From NCBI GenBank assembly GCA_965116445.1, contig OZ220688.1, positions 4,464,001 through 4,528,000 on the forward strand: a DNA stretch of 64,000 nt. Direction: 5' to 3'. Positions 56,090-64,000 of the stretch are shown here, piece after piece. Made by a program: the position numbers and the translations under genes. How positions within the stretch are numbered: position 1 is the stretch's first letter; the number at the start of each line of letters is the position of its first letter. The stretch comes from Multivorans sp965116445. Its GTDB lineage: Bacteria; Acidobacteriota; Thermoanaerobaculia; Multivoradales; Multivoraceae. The notes below the pieces were generated by a model that saw only the letters and a program-made list of their open reading frames with translations, did not search any database and was not told the DNA's origin.

Positions 56090-56818
56090 ATGCCTGTGTT
56101 TGAACGAGGTGAAGTCCGAATTCACTGGTGGGAAACCGGCGCCGGCTACCCCGTCCTGCTGTTCGCGCCCGGCGGCATGCGCTCGGCCGCCGACATCTGG
56201 GGCGACAGCCCGTTCGACCCGCGCCGGGAACTGGCGCAGTCCTTCCGGGTCATTTCGATGGACCAGCGCAACGCCGGCAGGTCGACCGCACCGGTGACTG
56301 CCGAGGACGGCTGGCATACCTACGCCGGCGACCATCTCGCCCTGCTCGACCACCTGGGTATCGAGACGTGCCACCTGATGGGCGGCTGCATCGGCTCCTC
56401 GTACTGCCTGGGCGTGCTCGAGGCGGACGCTTCGCGGGTCAGCGCCGCGGTGCTCCAGAACCCGATCGGCCGTCACGAGAACCAGGATCTGTTCTACGCG
56501 ATGTTCGACGCCTGGGCCGATGCGCTCCAAGAACAGCGGGACGACGTGAAGCCGGACGCGCTACCCCCCTTCCGCGAACGGATGTACGGCGGCGATTTCA
56601 CCTTCAACACAGGCCGCGACTTCGCCACTGGCATCGAGACGCCGCTCCTGATCCTGGCCGGGGACGATGCTTACCATCCCCGACCGATCGCCGAAGAGAT
56701 CGCCGCCCTGACGCCGAACAACGAACTGATCCTCGAGTGGACAAGCGACGACGCGGCGCCTGTCGCCGCGGCGAAGGTCAGAGCTTTCCTCGAACACCAC
56801 ACGCCCTCCAGCAGCTAG
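56090..56818 (+). CDS. Alpha/beta hydrolase with Cys in the nucleophile elbow
   Basis: 242 residues from ATG 56090. The fold is clear (YPVLLFAPGGMRSAADIW, ISMDQRNAGRS). The nucleophile elbow reads GGCIGSS, so Cys replaces Ser, as in dienelactone hydrolases. The acid is in LAGDDAYHP. The usual catalytic His near the C-terminus is not obvious (LEWTSDDAAPVAAAKV), so activity is uncertain. Next gene is 15 bases downstream. Confidence 0.78.
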   Translation: MPVFERGEVRIHWWETGAGYPVLLFAPGGMRSAADIWGDSPFDPRRELAQSFRVISMDQRNAGRSTAPVTAEDGWHTYAGDHLALLDHLGIETCHLMGGCIGSSYCLGVLEADASRVSAAVLQNPIGRHENQDLFYAMFDAWADALQEQRDDVKPDALPPFRERMYGGDFTFNTGRDFATGIETPLLILAGDDAYHPRPIAEEIAALTPNNELILEWTSDDAAPVAAAKVRAFLEHHTPSSS

Positions 56819-56833
56819 CGCAGGAGTTGACGT

Positions 56834-58633
56834 TTGATCGGAGCAACTCTCTTCGGCCTGCTTCTGCTCTTCGGCGCCCCGCTCCAGCCGGCCGCGACGC
56901 CCGAGGTCGCGCAGGACATCTCCGTGGGCCGGGGCGTGGGCGACCTGAGCGACGTCGTCGAGGTCACCGTCGTCAACGTGGACATCCTCGCCACCGACCG
57001 CGACGGCCAGCCGGCCCGCGATCTGACACGGCAGAACTTCCGCGTCTTCGACAACAACAAGCCGGTCGAGATCGACTACTTCAGCCGCGGCGGAGGCGCC
57101 GGTGACGGCCCCGCCGCGGGTCCGCTGCAGGAACCTCTGTCGATCGCCTTCTTCTTCGACAACACCCACCTCTCCGTCGCCAGCCGCTCCGCGGTCCTGG
57201 ACCAGATCAAGGACTTCGCCCGCGGTCAGCTCGAGGCAGGAGTCGACGGCGCCCCGGTCCACGCGATGGTCGTCGCCTACGACGGCGAACTGCGGATGCT
57301 CCAGGACCTGACGACGGATCCGCTCGCCCTGGCCCAGGGTCTGAACCAGGTCGAAGCCGCCCACCAGATCCGAACGGAAGCCCAGAGCCTGAAACGTCGG
57401 TCCCAGGAGAGCTTCCTCCAGTTGATGGACCAACTGAACGCCGACCCGCGCCGCTCGGCCGGCAGCATCGGCGCCCTGCGCGCCACGCTCGGCGAGATGG
57501 TCGCCTACGCCCGGGTTCTCCACGAGGACAGCGCCAGGACGGCGAACGCGATCGAAGACGTGGTCGAAGCCCTGGCCCTGGTCCCCGGCCGCAAGGCGTT
57601 CTTCCTGGTCAGCGACGGCTTCCCCGCGCGCCCCTTCGACCGACTCCTGCAACACGTCCAGAAACGGGTCGCCGGCAGACGGGAGGAGACGGGCGTCGAA
57701 CTGATGCAGAACCGCGCCGTCGACGCCCCCGAGGGCTTCGACGCGCCGAACAACCTGTACACCCGGAACTCGAACATCCAGGGCACCGCCGCGCTGACGA
57801 CGACCTCCTTTCAGCAGCGGCTCTCCACCTTCGATCTCAGTTCTCGCTTCAGCGAGATCGCCGCGCGCGCCAACTCGTATCGCGTGTCCTTCTACGCGTT
57901 CAAGCCGCCGGCAACGGAAGTCGCCGCCGCGACCCTCTCCGAGCGGGTGGCCGACCAGCAGAAGCTGACCTACCTCTCCGACCTGCGGGGTGTGCTCCAC
58001 CAGCTCGCCGGCGACACCGGCGGCCGGGCCTGGGTTTCCGGCCGGAACGTGAACACGTTCTTCGACCAGGCGGCCGAGGACATGCGCTCCTACTACTCGC
58101 TCGGCTACGTCCTGGACGAGTTCATCGAGGGCTCGGTCCACGAGATCCGCGTCAAGGCGAGGCCGCGGCAACTGCGTCTGAGACACCGCGCGAGCTACGT
58201 CGCCCGTTCGTTGCGCGAACGGATCGCCGAACGGACGATTGGCGCGCTTCTGCTGGGCTGGACCGAGAACCCGCATGCGCTGCACATCGACAGCATCGAG
58301 TGGAACACCGGCGCCGGAGGCTTCTACGACGTGGACTTCACCGTCTCGGTGCCGCTCTCCAGGCTGGCAATGATCGAACAGTCCGGGAATCGCACCGACC
58401 AGGTGCGTGTCGTCGCCGCAGTGCTGACCGAGGACGGGGAACAGTTGACCCCCAACCACATCGTCCTGCCGCTGACCATCCCGGCCCGCGACTGGGCACA
58501 GGCGAAGGACCAGTTCTTCGCCGTGAACTTCGAGTACCCCATTCCCCGCGGCAGCCACCGGGTGGCCATCGGGCTCTGGGACGAGAACGGCGGCAACGGC
58601 TCCTACATTCGCCGCGAGTTCAACGTCCGCTGA
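56834..58633 (+). CDS. VWFA-related protein of the acidobacterial type
   Basis: 599 residues, TTG start after CAGGAG. Signal peptide, then an N-terminal domain opening VVEVTVVNVDILATDRDGQPARDLTRQNFRVFDN, the hallmark of the VWFA-related acidobacterial family (TIGR03436-like). The VWA part has FFFDNTHLS at the metal site, where only the Asp and a Thr fit the DxSxS pattern. The C-terminal beta domain ends in IPRGSHRVAIGLWDENGG. Exported, role unknown; the best taxonomic pointer in the window. Confidence 0.88.
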   Translation: MIGATLFGLLLLFGAPLQPAATPEVAQDISVGRGVGDLSDVVEVTVVNVDILATDRDGQPARDLTRQNFRVFDNNKPVEIDYFSRGGGAGDGPAAGPLQEPLSIAFFFDNTHLSVASRSAVLDQIKDFARGQLEAGVDGAPVHAMVVAYDGELRMLQDLTTDPLALAQGLNQVEAAHQIRTEAQSLKRRSQESFLQLMDQLNADPRRSAGSIGALRATLGEMVAYARVLHEDSARTANAIEDVVEALALVPGRKAFFLVSDGFPARPFDRLLQHVQKRVAGRREETGVELMQNRAVDAPEGFDAPNNLYTRNSNIQGTAALTTTSFQQRLSTFDLSSRFSEIAARANSYRVSFYAFKPPATEVAAATLSERVADQQKLTYLSDLRGVLHQLAGDTGGRAWVSGRNVNTFFDQAAEDMRSYYSLGYVLDEFIEGSVHEIRVKARPRQLRLRHRASYVARSLRERIAERTIGALLLGWTENPHALHIDSIEWNTGAGGFYDVDFTVSVPLSRLAMIEQSGNRTDQVRVVAAVLTEDGEQLTPNHIVLPLTIPARDWAQAKDQFFAVNFEYPIPRGSHRVAIGLWDENGGNGSYIRREFNVR

Positions 58634-58658
58634 TGCCGGAGAAGCACAGGAGAACCAC

Positions 58659-59255
58659 GTGAAGGGCGCGACAGGCGCGGCCGGCGGCCCGACCAAAGGC
58701 GCCGCGAACCACCGCACGACAGCCGAACTCGAGTCCGGCTTCGACCACGTCCTCGACTCGCCCGGCGACGGCGGCGCGCTCGAGATGATCGTCCGGCGGC
58801 CCGGGGTGAACCACCGCGAGGCGGTACACGAAGGTCGGCTCACGTTCGAGGCGGGCCTTCTAGGCGACACCTGGGACCGTCGAAAAGGCTACGTCACCGA
58901 AGACGGCTCGCCCGATCCGGACGCGCAACTCACGCTGACGAACTCCCGCTTCGCGGATCTCGTCGCGGGTAGTCGCGACCGCTGGCCCCTGGCCGGCGAC
59001 CAGCTCTACGTCGACCTCGACCTCGGCGTGGAGAATCTTCCGCCCGGCACGAAACTCCGCCTCGGCGAAGCGGTGATCGAAGTCACCGCCCTGCCCCACA
59101 CCGGCTGCAAGAAGTACGCCGAGCGCTTCGGCGCCGACGCGCTCAGGTTCACCGCCACGCCTGAAGGCCGCCGGCGCAACCTGCGCGGCATCTACGCGCG
59201 CGTCGTCCTGCCCGGCGCCGTACGCGTCGGCGACACCGCCCACAAGATTCGGTAA
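58659..59255 (+). CDS. MOSC-domain protein
   Basis: 198 residues, GTG start. The MOSC core is seen in VNHREAVHEGRLTFEAGLLGDTW, QLTLTNSRFADLV, GEAVIEVTALPHTGCKKYAERFG with the conserved Cys, and RGIYARVVLPGAVRVGD. MOSC proteins bind molybdenum cofactor or sulfur and often act in sulfur transfer. A rhodanese follows 11 bases later, supporting a sulfur-handling pair. Confidence 0.88.
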   Translation: MKGATGAAGGPTKGAANHRTTAELESGFDHVLDSPGDGGALEMIVRRPGVNHREAVHEGRLTFEAGLLGDTWDRRKGYVTEDGSPDPDAQLTLTNSRFADLVAGSRDRWPLAGDQLYVDLDLGVENLPPGTKLRLGEAVIEVTALPHTGCKKYAERFGADALRFTATPEGRRRNLRGIYARVVLPGAVRVGDTAHKIR

Positions 59256-59266
59256 CCCGGGAGTCC

Positions 59267-59680
59267 GTGACCATGGCGATCACGAAGGGCATCCGACAGC
59301 TCGTCGCCGAGGCTGAGGCCGTCGTCGAGACAGTCACCGTCAAGGAGGCCCGCAAGCGGCAGCAGGCCGGAGCGGTCATCGTCGACCTGCGGGACATCCG
59401 CGAACGAGCGCGTGACGGCTTCATCCCCGGTTCCTTCCACGCGCCCCGGGGCATGATCGAGTTCTGGGTCGATCCGGACAGCCCCTACTTCAAGCAGGTC
59501 TTCGGCAGCGGCCGGGAGTTCATCTTCCACTGCGCCAGCGGCTGGCGTTCCGCGCTCACGACGAAGGCGGTCCAGGACATGGGGCTGGCGCCCGTGTCCC
59601 ACATCGGCGGCGGTCTGGTCGCGTGGAAGAAGGCCGACGCAGCCGTCATGAAGACGGAGGACGGACGCGAACCCCGGTGA
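59267..59680 (+). CDS. Rhodanese-like sulfurtransferase
   Basis: 137 residues from GTG 59267 (ATG 59273 equally possible). Single rhodanese domain: VIVDLRDIRERARDGFIPGSFH and an active-site loop HCASGWRS with the catalytic Cys. GLAPVSHIGGGLVAWKK ends the fold. Moves sulfane sulfur; likely partner of the MOSC protein upstream. Confidence 0.92.
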   Translation: MTMAITKGIRQLVAEAEAVVETVTVKEARKRQQAGAVIVDLRDIRERARDGFIPGSFHAPRGMIEFWVDPDSPYFKQVFGSGREFIFHCASGWRSALTTKAVQDMGLAPVSHIGGGLVAWKKADAAVMKTEDGREPR

Positions 59681-59692
59681 GCGCCTCGCCGC

Positions 59693-59721
59693 TTGACAGC
59701 AACGCGGCGGTTCCTTAGCCT
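59693..59721 (+). promoter_or_regulatory. Sigma70-like promoter of the lys operon
   Basis: TTGACA at 59693-59698, a 17-base spacer, and TAGCCT at 59716-59721. Transcription would start near 59728, leaving a leader of about 260 bases before lysW. The -35 is perfect, the -10 weak. Confidence 0.55.
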
Positions 59722-59752
59722 CTCCGACCGCTCTCCCCACGGAGTCCGACCG

Positions 59753-59848
59753 ATGCTCAGCCAGCCTGCCCTTCGCCCCGCCACCACCGCTTGCCGCCGC
59801 AAGGTCCGGGTGAAGGGCGCGAAGCGCTTGGCGGACACTCCCGGGTGA
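59753..59848 (+). CDS. Putative Arg/Lys-rich leader peptide of the lys operon
   Basis: 31 codons from ATG 59753, with GGAG 8 bases upstream, to TGA 59846-59848. Residues 8-25 hold five Arg and three Lys, including the cluster CRRKVRVKGAKR. It ends 33 bases before an intrinsic terminator. Such a frame is expected in ribosome-mediated attenuation: when charged tRNA(Arg) or tRNA(Lys) is scarce, stalled ribosomes would prevent the terminator from forming. CCTGG (59849-59853) could pair with CCAGG (59892-59896) as part of an alternative fold. No homologue recognised; inferred from layout. Confidence 0.55.
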   Translation: MLSQPALRPATTACRRKVRVKGAKRLADTPG

Positions 59849-59881
59849 CCTGGTAGATCGAGAACGAGACATTCTCTGAGC

Positions 59882-59915
59882 GGCCGGCCATCCAGGAGGA
59901 TGAGCCGGCCTTTTT
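59882..59915 (+). terminator. Intrinsic terminator/attenuator before lysW
   Basis: GGCCGGC (59882-59888) pairs with GCCGGCC (59904-59910), followed by TTTTT and CTT. It lies between the operon promoter and lysW, with the leader frame in front. It can act as an attenuator; if the promoter at 59693 is wrong it simply ends the rhodanese transcript. Confidence 0.75.
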
Positions 59916-59988
59916 CTTGACGGAACCGCTCCGCCTCTCCTCACCGGACCCCTTGCGACGCAACCGACCGCCAACCGAGGAAACGAAC

Positions 59989-60174
59989 ATGGAACTGCAG
60001 ACCGTAAGCGCCCAATCCGAGTGCCCCGAGTGCTTCGACGAGATCAAGCTCGAGGCCGTGATGCAGAACGAGATCGTCCAGTGCGCCGGCTGCGGCGTCG
60101 ACCTGGAAGTGATCGAGCTCGACCCCGTGACCCTGGAACTCGCTCCCGAAGAAGAAGAGGACTGGGGCGAGTAG
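59989..60174 (+). CDS. lysW: Amino-group carrier protein LysW
   Basis: 61 residues from ATG 59989, chosen over the longer frame because LysW homologues begin here. Zinc ribbon CPEC (12-15) and CAGC with flanking residues, an acidic body, and the conserved C-terminal EDWGE whose last Glu is the attachment point for alpha-aminoadipate or glutamate. It carries the intermediates of lysine (or ornithine/arginine) synthesis by its acidic surface. First gene of the operon. Confidence 0.95.
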   Translation: MELQTVSAQSECPECFDEIKLEAVMQNEIVQCAGCGVDLEVIELDPVTLELAPEEEEDWGE

Positions 60175-60185
60175 CCGGCCAGGCG

Positions 60186-61076
60186 ATGCGCATCGGAGTC
60201 CTGTACAGCCGGGTCCGGCCCGAGGAGAAGCTCCTGTTCCGGGAGCTCGAGCGACGGAGTGCGGAGGTCGAACTGATCGACGACCGCAAGGTCGTCCTCT
60301 CGTTCGGCGGCTCGAGCACACTGGAACCGGCCTTCGATTTCGATGTCGTCTTCGACCGCTCGCTCAGCCACAGCCGGGCCCTGGTCCACCTGCGGGTGCT
60401 CGCCGACCGCGGCGTTCCGACGGTGAACCGGATCGAAGTGGTCGAGAATTGCGGCGACAAGCTGCGCACTTCCAGCCTGCTGCAGGGCGCGGACATCCCC
60501 ACTCCGGACACCCGGGTCGCCTCGACGCCGGAAGCGGCGCTGCAGGCGATCGAGGAACTCGGCTACCCGGTGGTCCTCAAGCCGACCGTCGGCTCCTGGG
60601 GTCGGCTGATCGCCCGGATCAACGACCGCGACGCGGCCGAGGCGCTCGTCGAGCACAAGAGCACCCTCGGCTCCTACCAGCACTCGATCTTCTACCTGCA
60701 GCAGTACGTGGACAAGCCGGAACGCGACATCCGGGCCTTCGTCGTGGACGGCGAAGCGATCTGCGCCATCTACCGCCGCGCGCCGCATTGGGTTACGAAC
60801 ACTGCCCGCGGAGCAAGCGCGACGAACTGTCCAGTGACCCCTGAACTGGCCGCCCTGTGCCGGCGGTCTGCGGCGGCCGTCGGCGGCGGGCTCTTGGCCG
60901 TCGACCTGGTCGAGGACAGACATCGCGGACTGCTGGTGCTGGAGGTCAACCACACGATGGAGTTCCGCAACTCGGTCGAGCCGACCGGCGTGGACATCCC
61001 GGCCCGCATGATCGACTTCGTGGAACGAGTGGCCGGCGAAGGCCGAGCCGCCGCCCGGCGCCGGGAGCAGGCATGA
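60186..61076 (+). CDS. lysX: LysW ligase LysX (RimK-like ATP-grasp)
   Basis: 296 residues from ATG 60186, 11 bases after lysW. ATP-grasp features: VVLKPTVGSWGRLIARI, DIRAFVVDGEAICAIYRR and the metal-binding LVLEVNHTMEFRNSV. It joins the alpha-amino group of aminoadipate (or glutamate) to the C-terminal Glu of LysW. Whether it is LysX, ArgX or dual cannot be settled here. Its stop overlaps the next start (ATGA). Confidence 0.92.
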   Translation: MRIGVLYSRVRPEEKLLFRELERRSAEVELIDDRKVVLSFGGSSTLEPAFDFDVVFDRSLSHSRALVHLRVLADRGVPTVNRIEVVENCGDKLRTSSLLQGADIPTPDTRVASTPEAALQAIEELGYPVVLKPTVGSWGRLIARINDRDAAEALVEHKSTLGSYQHSIFYLQQYVDKPERDIRAFVVDGEAICAIYRRAPHWVTNTARGASATNCPVTPELAALCRRSAAAVGGGLLAVDLVEDRHRGLLVLEVNHTMEFRNSVEPTGVDIPARMIDFVERVAGEGRAAARRREQA

Positions 61077-62155
61077 CTTTGCGCGTCAGCATCGTCGGTG
61101 GTTCCGGCTATGCCGGCGGCGAGCTGCTCCGTCTGCTGCTCGGCCACCCGGAGTTCGAGATCGCAGGGGTCACATCCAGGCGTCTTGCCGGTTCCTTCGT
61201 CCACTTCACCCACCCGAACCTCCGCGGCCACACCGACCTCCGCTATTCCACGCTCGACGAACTCGAGCGCTGCGACCTGCTCTTCCTCTGCGTGCCCCAC
61301 GGCAGCGCGGCCGGCGACATCGACGTCTACTCCGGACTCGCCCCCAGGATCGTCGACCTGTCAGCCGACTTCCGGCTCCGCTCAAGATCGGCCTACGAGG
61401 ACTGGTACGACGCCACGCACCCGGCGCCGGAGTGGCTCGACCGCTTCGTCTATGGCCTGCCGGAGCTCGACCGCGAGGCGGTAGCCCGCGCATCCCACGT
61501 GAGCGGCGTCGGGTGCAACGCGACGGCCACCCTGCTCGGCCTGCTGCCGCTGCTTGGATCCGAAGCCCTGGAACAGGGTCTCGTCGACTGGCGCCGCGGC
61601 GTCGTCACGGAGTTGAAGGTCGGCAGCAGCGAGGGCGGCGCGTCGTCGTCGGACGCCTCTCACCACCCCGAGCGCTCCGGAGTCGTGCGCAGCTTCCGCC
61701 CCACCGGCCACCGCCACACCGCGGAGGTCGAACAGGCGCTCGCCGCGCGCGGCATCGAGGCCGCCGGCCGCATCCACCTGTCGGTGACCTCGGTCGAGAT
61801 GGTTCGCGGTGTCCTCGCCACCAGCCACCTGTTCCTGAACCAGGCCGACGTCGGCAAGTCCACCGAGCGAGAGCTCTTCCGCGCCTACCGGACGTTCTGC
61901 CGGCGGCAGCCGTTCGTTCGCCTGGTCAAGGATCGTCGCGGCATCCACCGCTACCCCGAACCGAAGATCCTGGCCGGCAGCAACCACGCCGAGGTCGGTT
62001 TCGATCTCGATCCCCGCACCGGACGTCTGGTCGTGCTCTGCGCGATCGACAACCTGATGAAGGGCGCGGCGAGCAACGCCGTGCAGTGCGCGAACCTGAT
62101 GTGCGGACTCCCCGAAACCGAGGGTCTGTCCTTCCCGGGCTTGCACCCGGTCTAG
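61073..62155 (+). CDS. lysY: LysW-aminoadipyl phosphate reductase LysY (ArgC-like)
   Basis: 360 residues from ATG 61073. N-terminal NADPH site SIVGGSGYAGGELLRLL, catalytic Cys in SGVGCNATATLLG and a His in the HRHTAEVEQ region, as in N-acetyl-glutamyl-phosphate reductase. In this operon it reduces the LysW-bound acyl phosphate to the semialdehyde. Confidence 0.93.
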   Translation: MTLRVSIVGGSGYAGGELLRLLLGHPEFEIAGVTSRRLAGSFVHFTHPNLRGHTDLRYSTLDELERCDLLFLCVPHGSAAGDIDVYSGLAPRIVDLSADFRLRSRSAYEDWYDATHPAPEWLDRFVYGLPELDREAVARASHVSGVGCNATATLLGLLPLLGSEALEQGLVDWRRGVVTELKVGSSEGGASSSDASHHPERSGVVRSFRPTGHRHTAEVEQALAARGIEAAGRIHLSVTSVEMVRGVLATSHLFLNQADVGKSTERELFRAYRTFCRRQPFVRLVKDRRGIHRYPEPKILAGSNHAEVGFDLDPRTGRLVVLCAIDNLMKGAASNAVQCANLMCGLPETEGLSFPGLHPV

Positions 62156-62163
62156 GAGCACGC

Positions 62164-63087
62164 GTGTCTGAGTCCCGCCCAACCGACGCGCCGACCGGCC
62201 TTCGCGCCGCCCGCGAGGCGCCACTCGTCGTCAAGGCCGGCGGCGGCAAGTCGCTCGACCTCGACGCGATTGCCGCCGACATTGCCGACCTGTCGAAATC
62301 AGGCCGCGCGGTGGTGCTCGTGCATGGCGGCGCCGAGACGACGAACGAGGTCGCGGAGCAGTTGGGGCATCCGCCGCAGTTCGTGACCAGCGAGAGCGGC
62401 TACAGCAGCCGCCGCACCGACCGGCGCACGCTCGAGATCTTCGAGATGGTCTACTGCGGGCTGCTGAACAAGCGCTGGGTGGAACTCCTGCAGCGCCGGG
62501 GCATTCCCGCGGTCGGGCTCTCCGGCCTCGACGGCCGCTTGTTCGAAGGCCGGCGCAAGGACAAGCTGCGCATCCGGCTCGGCGCAAGGCGGCTCGTACT
62601 GCGCGACGACTGGACGGGCACGGTCGACCGGGTCAATGCGGAGCTCCTGCGGCTACTGCTCGACGGCGGCTACCTGCCTGTGCTGACGCCTCCGGGATCG
62701 TCGTACGACGGCGAAGCGGTCAACGTAGACGGCGACCGCGCGGCGGCCGCCGTGGCGGCGGCACTCGGCGCCAGGACGCTGGTCTACCTGTCGGGCACAT
62801 CGGGCCTGCTCGCCGACTTTCCCGACGAGACCTCGCTGATCTCGCGCCTCGACGTCGCTCGCGACGACCTGACCGGCCCCGAGGCCCATGCCGGGCTCGA
62901 ACCGCTGATGGAGGCCGCGCAGGACCGGATGAAGAAGAAGGTGCTGGGCGCGGCGGAGGCGCTCCGTGGGGGGCTGTCACGGGTCGTCCTTGCGGACGGC
63001 CGCATCGAACGCCCGGTGCGGGCCGCGCTTGAAGGCGCCGGCACCCACGTCGTCGTCCGGTCGGCGAACCAGGAGGAGGACTCGTGA
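62164..63087 (+). CDS. lysZ: LysW-aminoadipate kinase LysZ (ArgB-like)
   Basis: 307 residues, GTG start 8 bases after lysY. Amino-acid kinase fold: VVKAGGGKSLDLDAIAADIA, VLVHGGAETTNEVAEQLG, NVDGDRAAAAVAAALGA and MKKKVLGAAEAL with the Lys that contacts ATP. It phosphorylates the side-chain carboxylate of the LysW-bound amino acid. It overlaps lysJ by 4 bases (GTGA). Confidence 0.93.
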   Translation: MSESRPTDAPTGLRAAREAPLVVKAGGGKSLDLDAIAADIADLSKSGRAVVLVHGGAETTNEVAEQLGHPPQFVTSESGYSSRRTDRRTLEIFEMVYCGLLNKRWVELLQRRGIPAVGLSGLDGRLFEGRRKDKLRIRLGARRLVLRDDWTGTVDRVNAELLRLLLDGGYLPVLTPPGSSYDGEAVNVDGDRAAAAVAAALGARTLVYLSGTSGLLADFPDETSLISRLDVARDDLTGPEAHAGLEPLMEAAQDRMKKKVLGAAEALRGGLSRVVLADGRIERPVRAALEGAGTHVVVRSANQEEDS

Positions 63088-64000
63088 CGAACGCCAGCAC
63101 GGCGGATGCCGGCAACGCGGGTCAGAAGACCCGCGCCACGGCCGGCGCACCCAGTGGAACCGGGCCGCCGGGTGCCAGCCACGGCCAGGACCTCACCGGC
63201 GCCGAGGATCGACGCCTCGGCGCCTGGGTGCCGCGCAAGCCGACGTCCCCGATCGTCCGCGGCGAGGGCTGCGAACTCATCGCGGAGAACGGTGACCGCT
63301 ACCTCGACCTGACGGCCGGCTACGGCGTCTGCTGCCTCGGCTACAACCATCCGGCGATCGTCCAGGCGCTCAGGGAGCAGACGGAGCGACTGACCTGGTG
63401 CCCGACGAACATGCCCAGCCGGGACCGGGCCGAGTACGTCGAGGCGCTGGCCGGCGTCCTGCCGGACTCGCTCGACCGGGTCTTCCTGTGCAACAGCGGC
63501 ACGGAGGCGGTCGAGGGCGCCCTCAAGTTCGCCGCCCTGGTCACCGGCCGCAGCCGCACCGTCGCGCTGCGCAACAGCTTCCACGGCCGCACCCTGGGGG
63601 CCCAGGCGACGATGTGGAACCCCGCCGCCCGCAAGCCCTACACCGGTCTGCTCCACGACAACGTGTTCGTCCAGCCCGACGCCGAGGCGATCGAGGAAGC
63701 GGTCGACGGGGACACCGCGGCGCTCATCCTCGAACCGGTCCAGGGCGAGGGCGGCGTGAACGTGCTGAGCGACGAGGTCCTGCTCGCGGCGCGTCGTGCC
63801 TGCGACCGGCACGGGGCCCTGCTCATCCTGGACGAGGTGCAGACCGGCTTCGGACGCTGCGGATCCTGGTTCGCCCACCGCCAGACGCCCGGCCTCGAAG
63901 CCGACCTGATGCCGCTCGCCAAGGGCATCGGCGGCGGCTTCCCGCTCGGGGCGATTGCCTACGGCGAGCGCGTTGCGGCCGCGCTTCGGCCGGGCTGCCA
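63084..64000 (+). CDS. lysJ: LysW-gamma-L-lysine/ornithine aminotransferase LysJ, partial
   Basis: The window ends inside the gene after about 305 codons. GTG start overlapping lysZ. Class-III PLP aminotransferase: FLCNSGTEAVEGALKFA, SFHGRTLGAQATMWNP, ALILEPVQGEGGVNV, ILDEVQTGFGRCGSWF; the PLP Lys is in PLAKGIGGGFPLG. It transaminates the LysW-bound semialdehyde. The first about 40 residues are an unusual extension; codons 9-25 are made of a dispersed repeat (63107-63157). lysK, the release enzyme, is not in the window. Confidence 0.93.
   Translation, partial: MTNASTADAGNAGQKTRATAGAPSGTGPPGASHGQDLTGAEDRRLGAWVPRKPTSPIVRGEGCELIAENGDRYLDLTAGYGVCCLGYNHPAIVQALREQTERLTWCPTNMPSRDRAEYVEALAGVLPDSLDRVFLCNSGTEAVEGALKFAALVTGRSRTVALRNSFHGRTLGAQATMWNPAARKPYTGLLHDNVFVQPDAEAIEEAVDGDTAALILEPVQGEGGVNVLSDEVLLAARRACDRHGALLILDEVQTGFGRCGSWFAHRQTPGLEADLMPLAKGIGGGFPLGAIAYGERVAAALRPGC
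63107..63157 (+). repeat. Dispersed repeat read in frame at the lysJ N-terminus
   Basis: Hairpin GCGGGTC-AGAA-GACCCGC (63117-63134) followed by GCCGGCGCACCCAGTGG (63141-63157), the exact IS1111 target string. It is the only copy in the window lying inside a gene and adds about 17 codons without breaking the frame. Confidence 0.65.

Overview
The window is a GC-rich bacterial chromosome segment. It probably comes from an Acidobacteriota lineage, possibly near Thermoanaerobaculia. This rests on gene content, not on a marker gene: a VWFA-related protein of the acidobacterial type (56.8-58.6 kb), a CadC-like winged-helix/TolB/TPR regulator, DUF1592-DUF1552 paired proteins, DUF3604 proteins, very large secreted multidomain proteins, and LysW-carrier amino-acid biosynthesis. 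No rRNA, tRNA or CRISPR array was seen.

Layout. 0-12.7 kb is accessory: two divergent DUF3604 proteins flank an RHH-PIN toxin-antitoxin pair; then come a reversed PIN/RHH pair, an enolase-superfamily enzyme, a complete IS1111-type (IS110 family) element, a secreted hydrolase, an AAA/DUF4143 ATPase and an Xre-RES toxin-antitoxin pair. 12.7-14.8 kb holds a 2-hydroxyacid dehydrogenase and an SDR protein without the normal catalytic residues. 15.0-32.6 kb holds a winged-helix/TPR regulator, a small exported protein resembling a free subtilase propeptide, and a 5,012-residue secreted protein with three subtilase-P-domain modules. 32.6-35.6 kb is an insertion-sequence graveyard: an IS3-type remnant, the tail of a second TPR regulator, a full IS21-type element and the left end of a second IS1111 copy. 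35.6-46 kb is mostly metabolic and transport: PQQ-type propeller, hydrolase, SnoaL-like protein, ferredoxin, UPF0173 hydrolase, ABC exporter, sugar kinase, DegT aminotransferase and a second AAA/DUF4143 ATPase. 46-59.7 kb holds a secreted metallopeptidase behind a 28-C tract, the DUF1552/DUF1592 pair, an M23 peptidase, a VOC protein, membrane and hydrolase genes, the VWFA protein, a MOSC protein and a rhodanese. 59.7-64 kb is a lysW-lysX-lysY-lysZ-lysJ operon, cut by the window end.

Main observations. (1) The IS1111-type element can be bounded to the base. It sits in a dispersed palindromic repeat whose end reads GCCGGCGCA/CCCAGTG. Its non-coding 3' region folds into an internal loop whose two sides match the two halves of that target, as expected for a bridge RNA. 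(2) The lys operon is preceded by a 31-codon Arg/Lys-rich reading frame and an intrinsic terminator, the layout of a leader-peptide attenuator. (3) In the giant protease only the first of the three subtilase domains keeps Asp/His/Asn/Ser; the second has lost His, Asn and Ser. (4) Homopolymer tracts (28 C, 12 G) lie in two secreted-protease genes and may switch them on and off, unless they are assembly errors.
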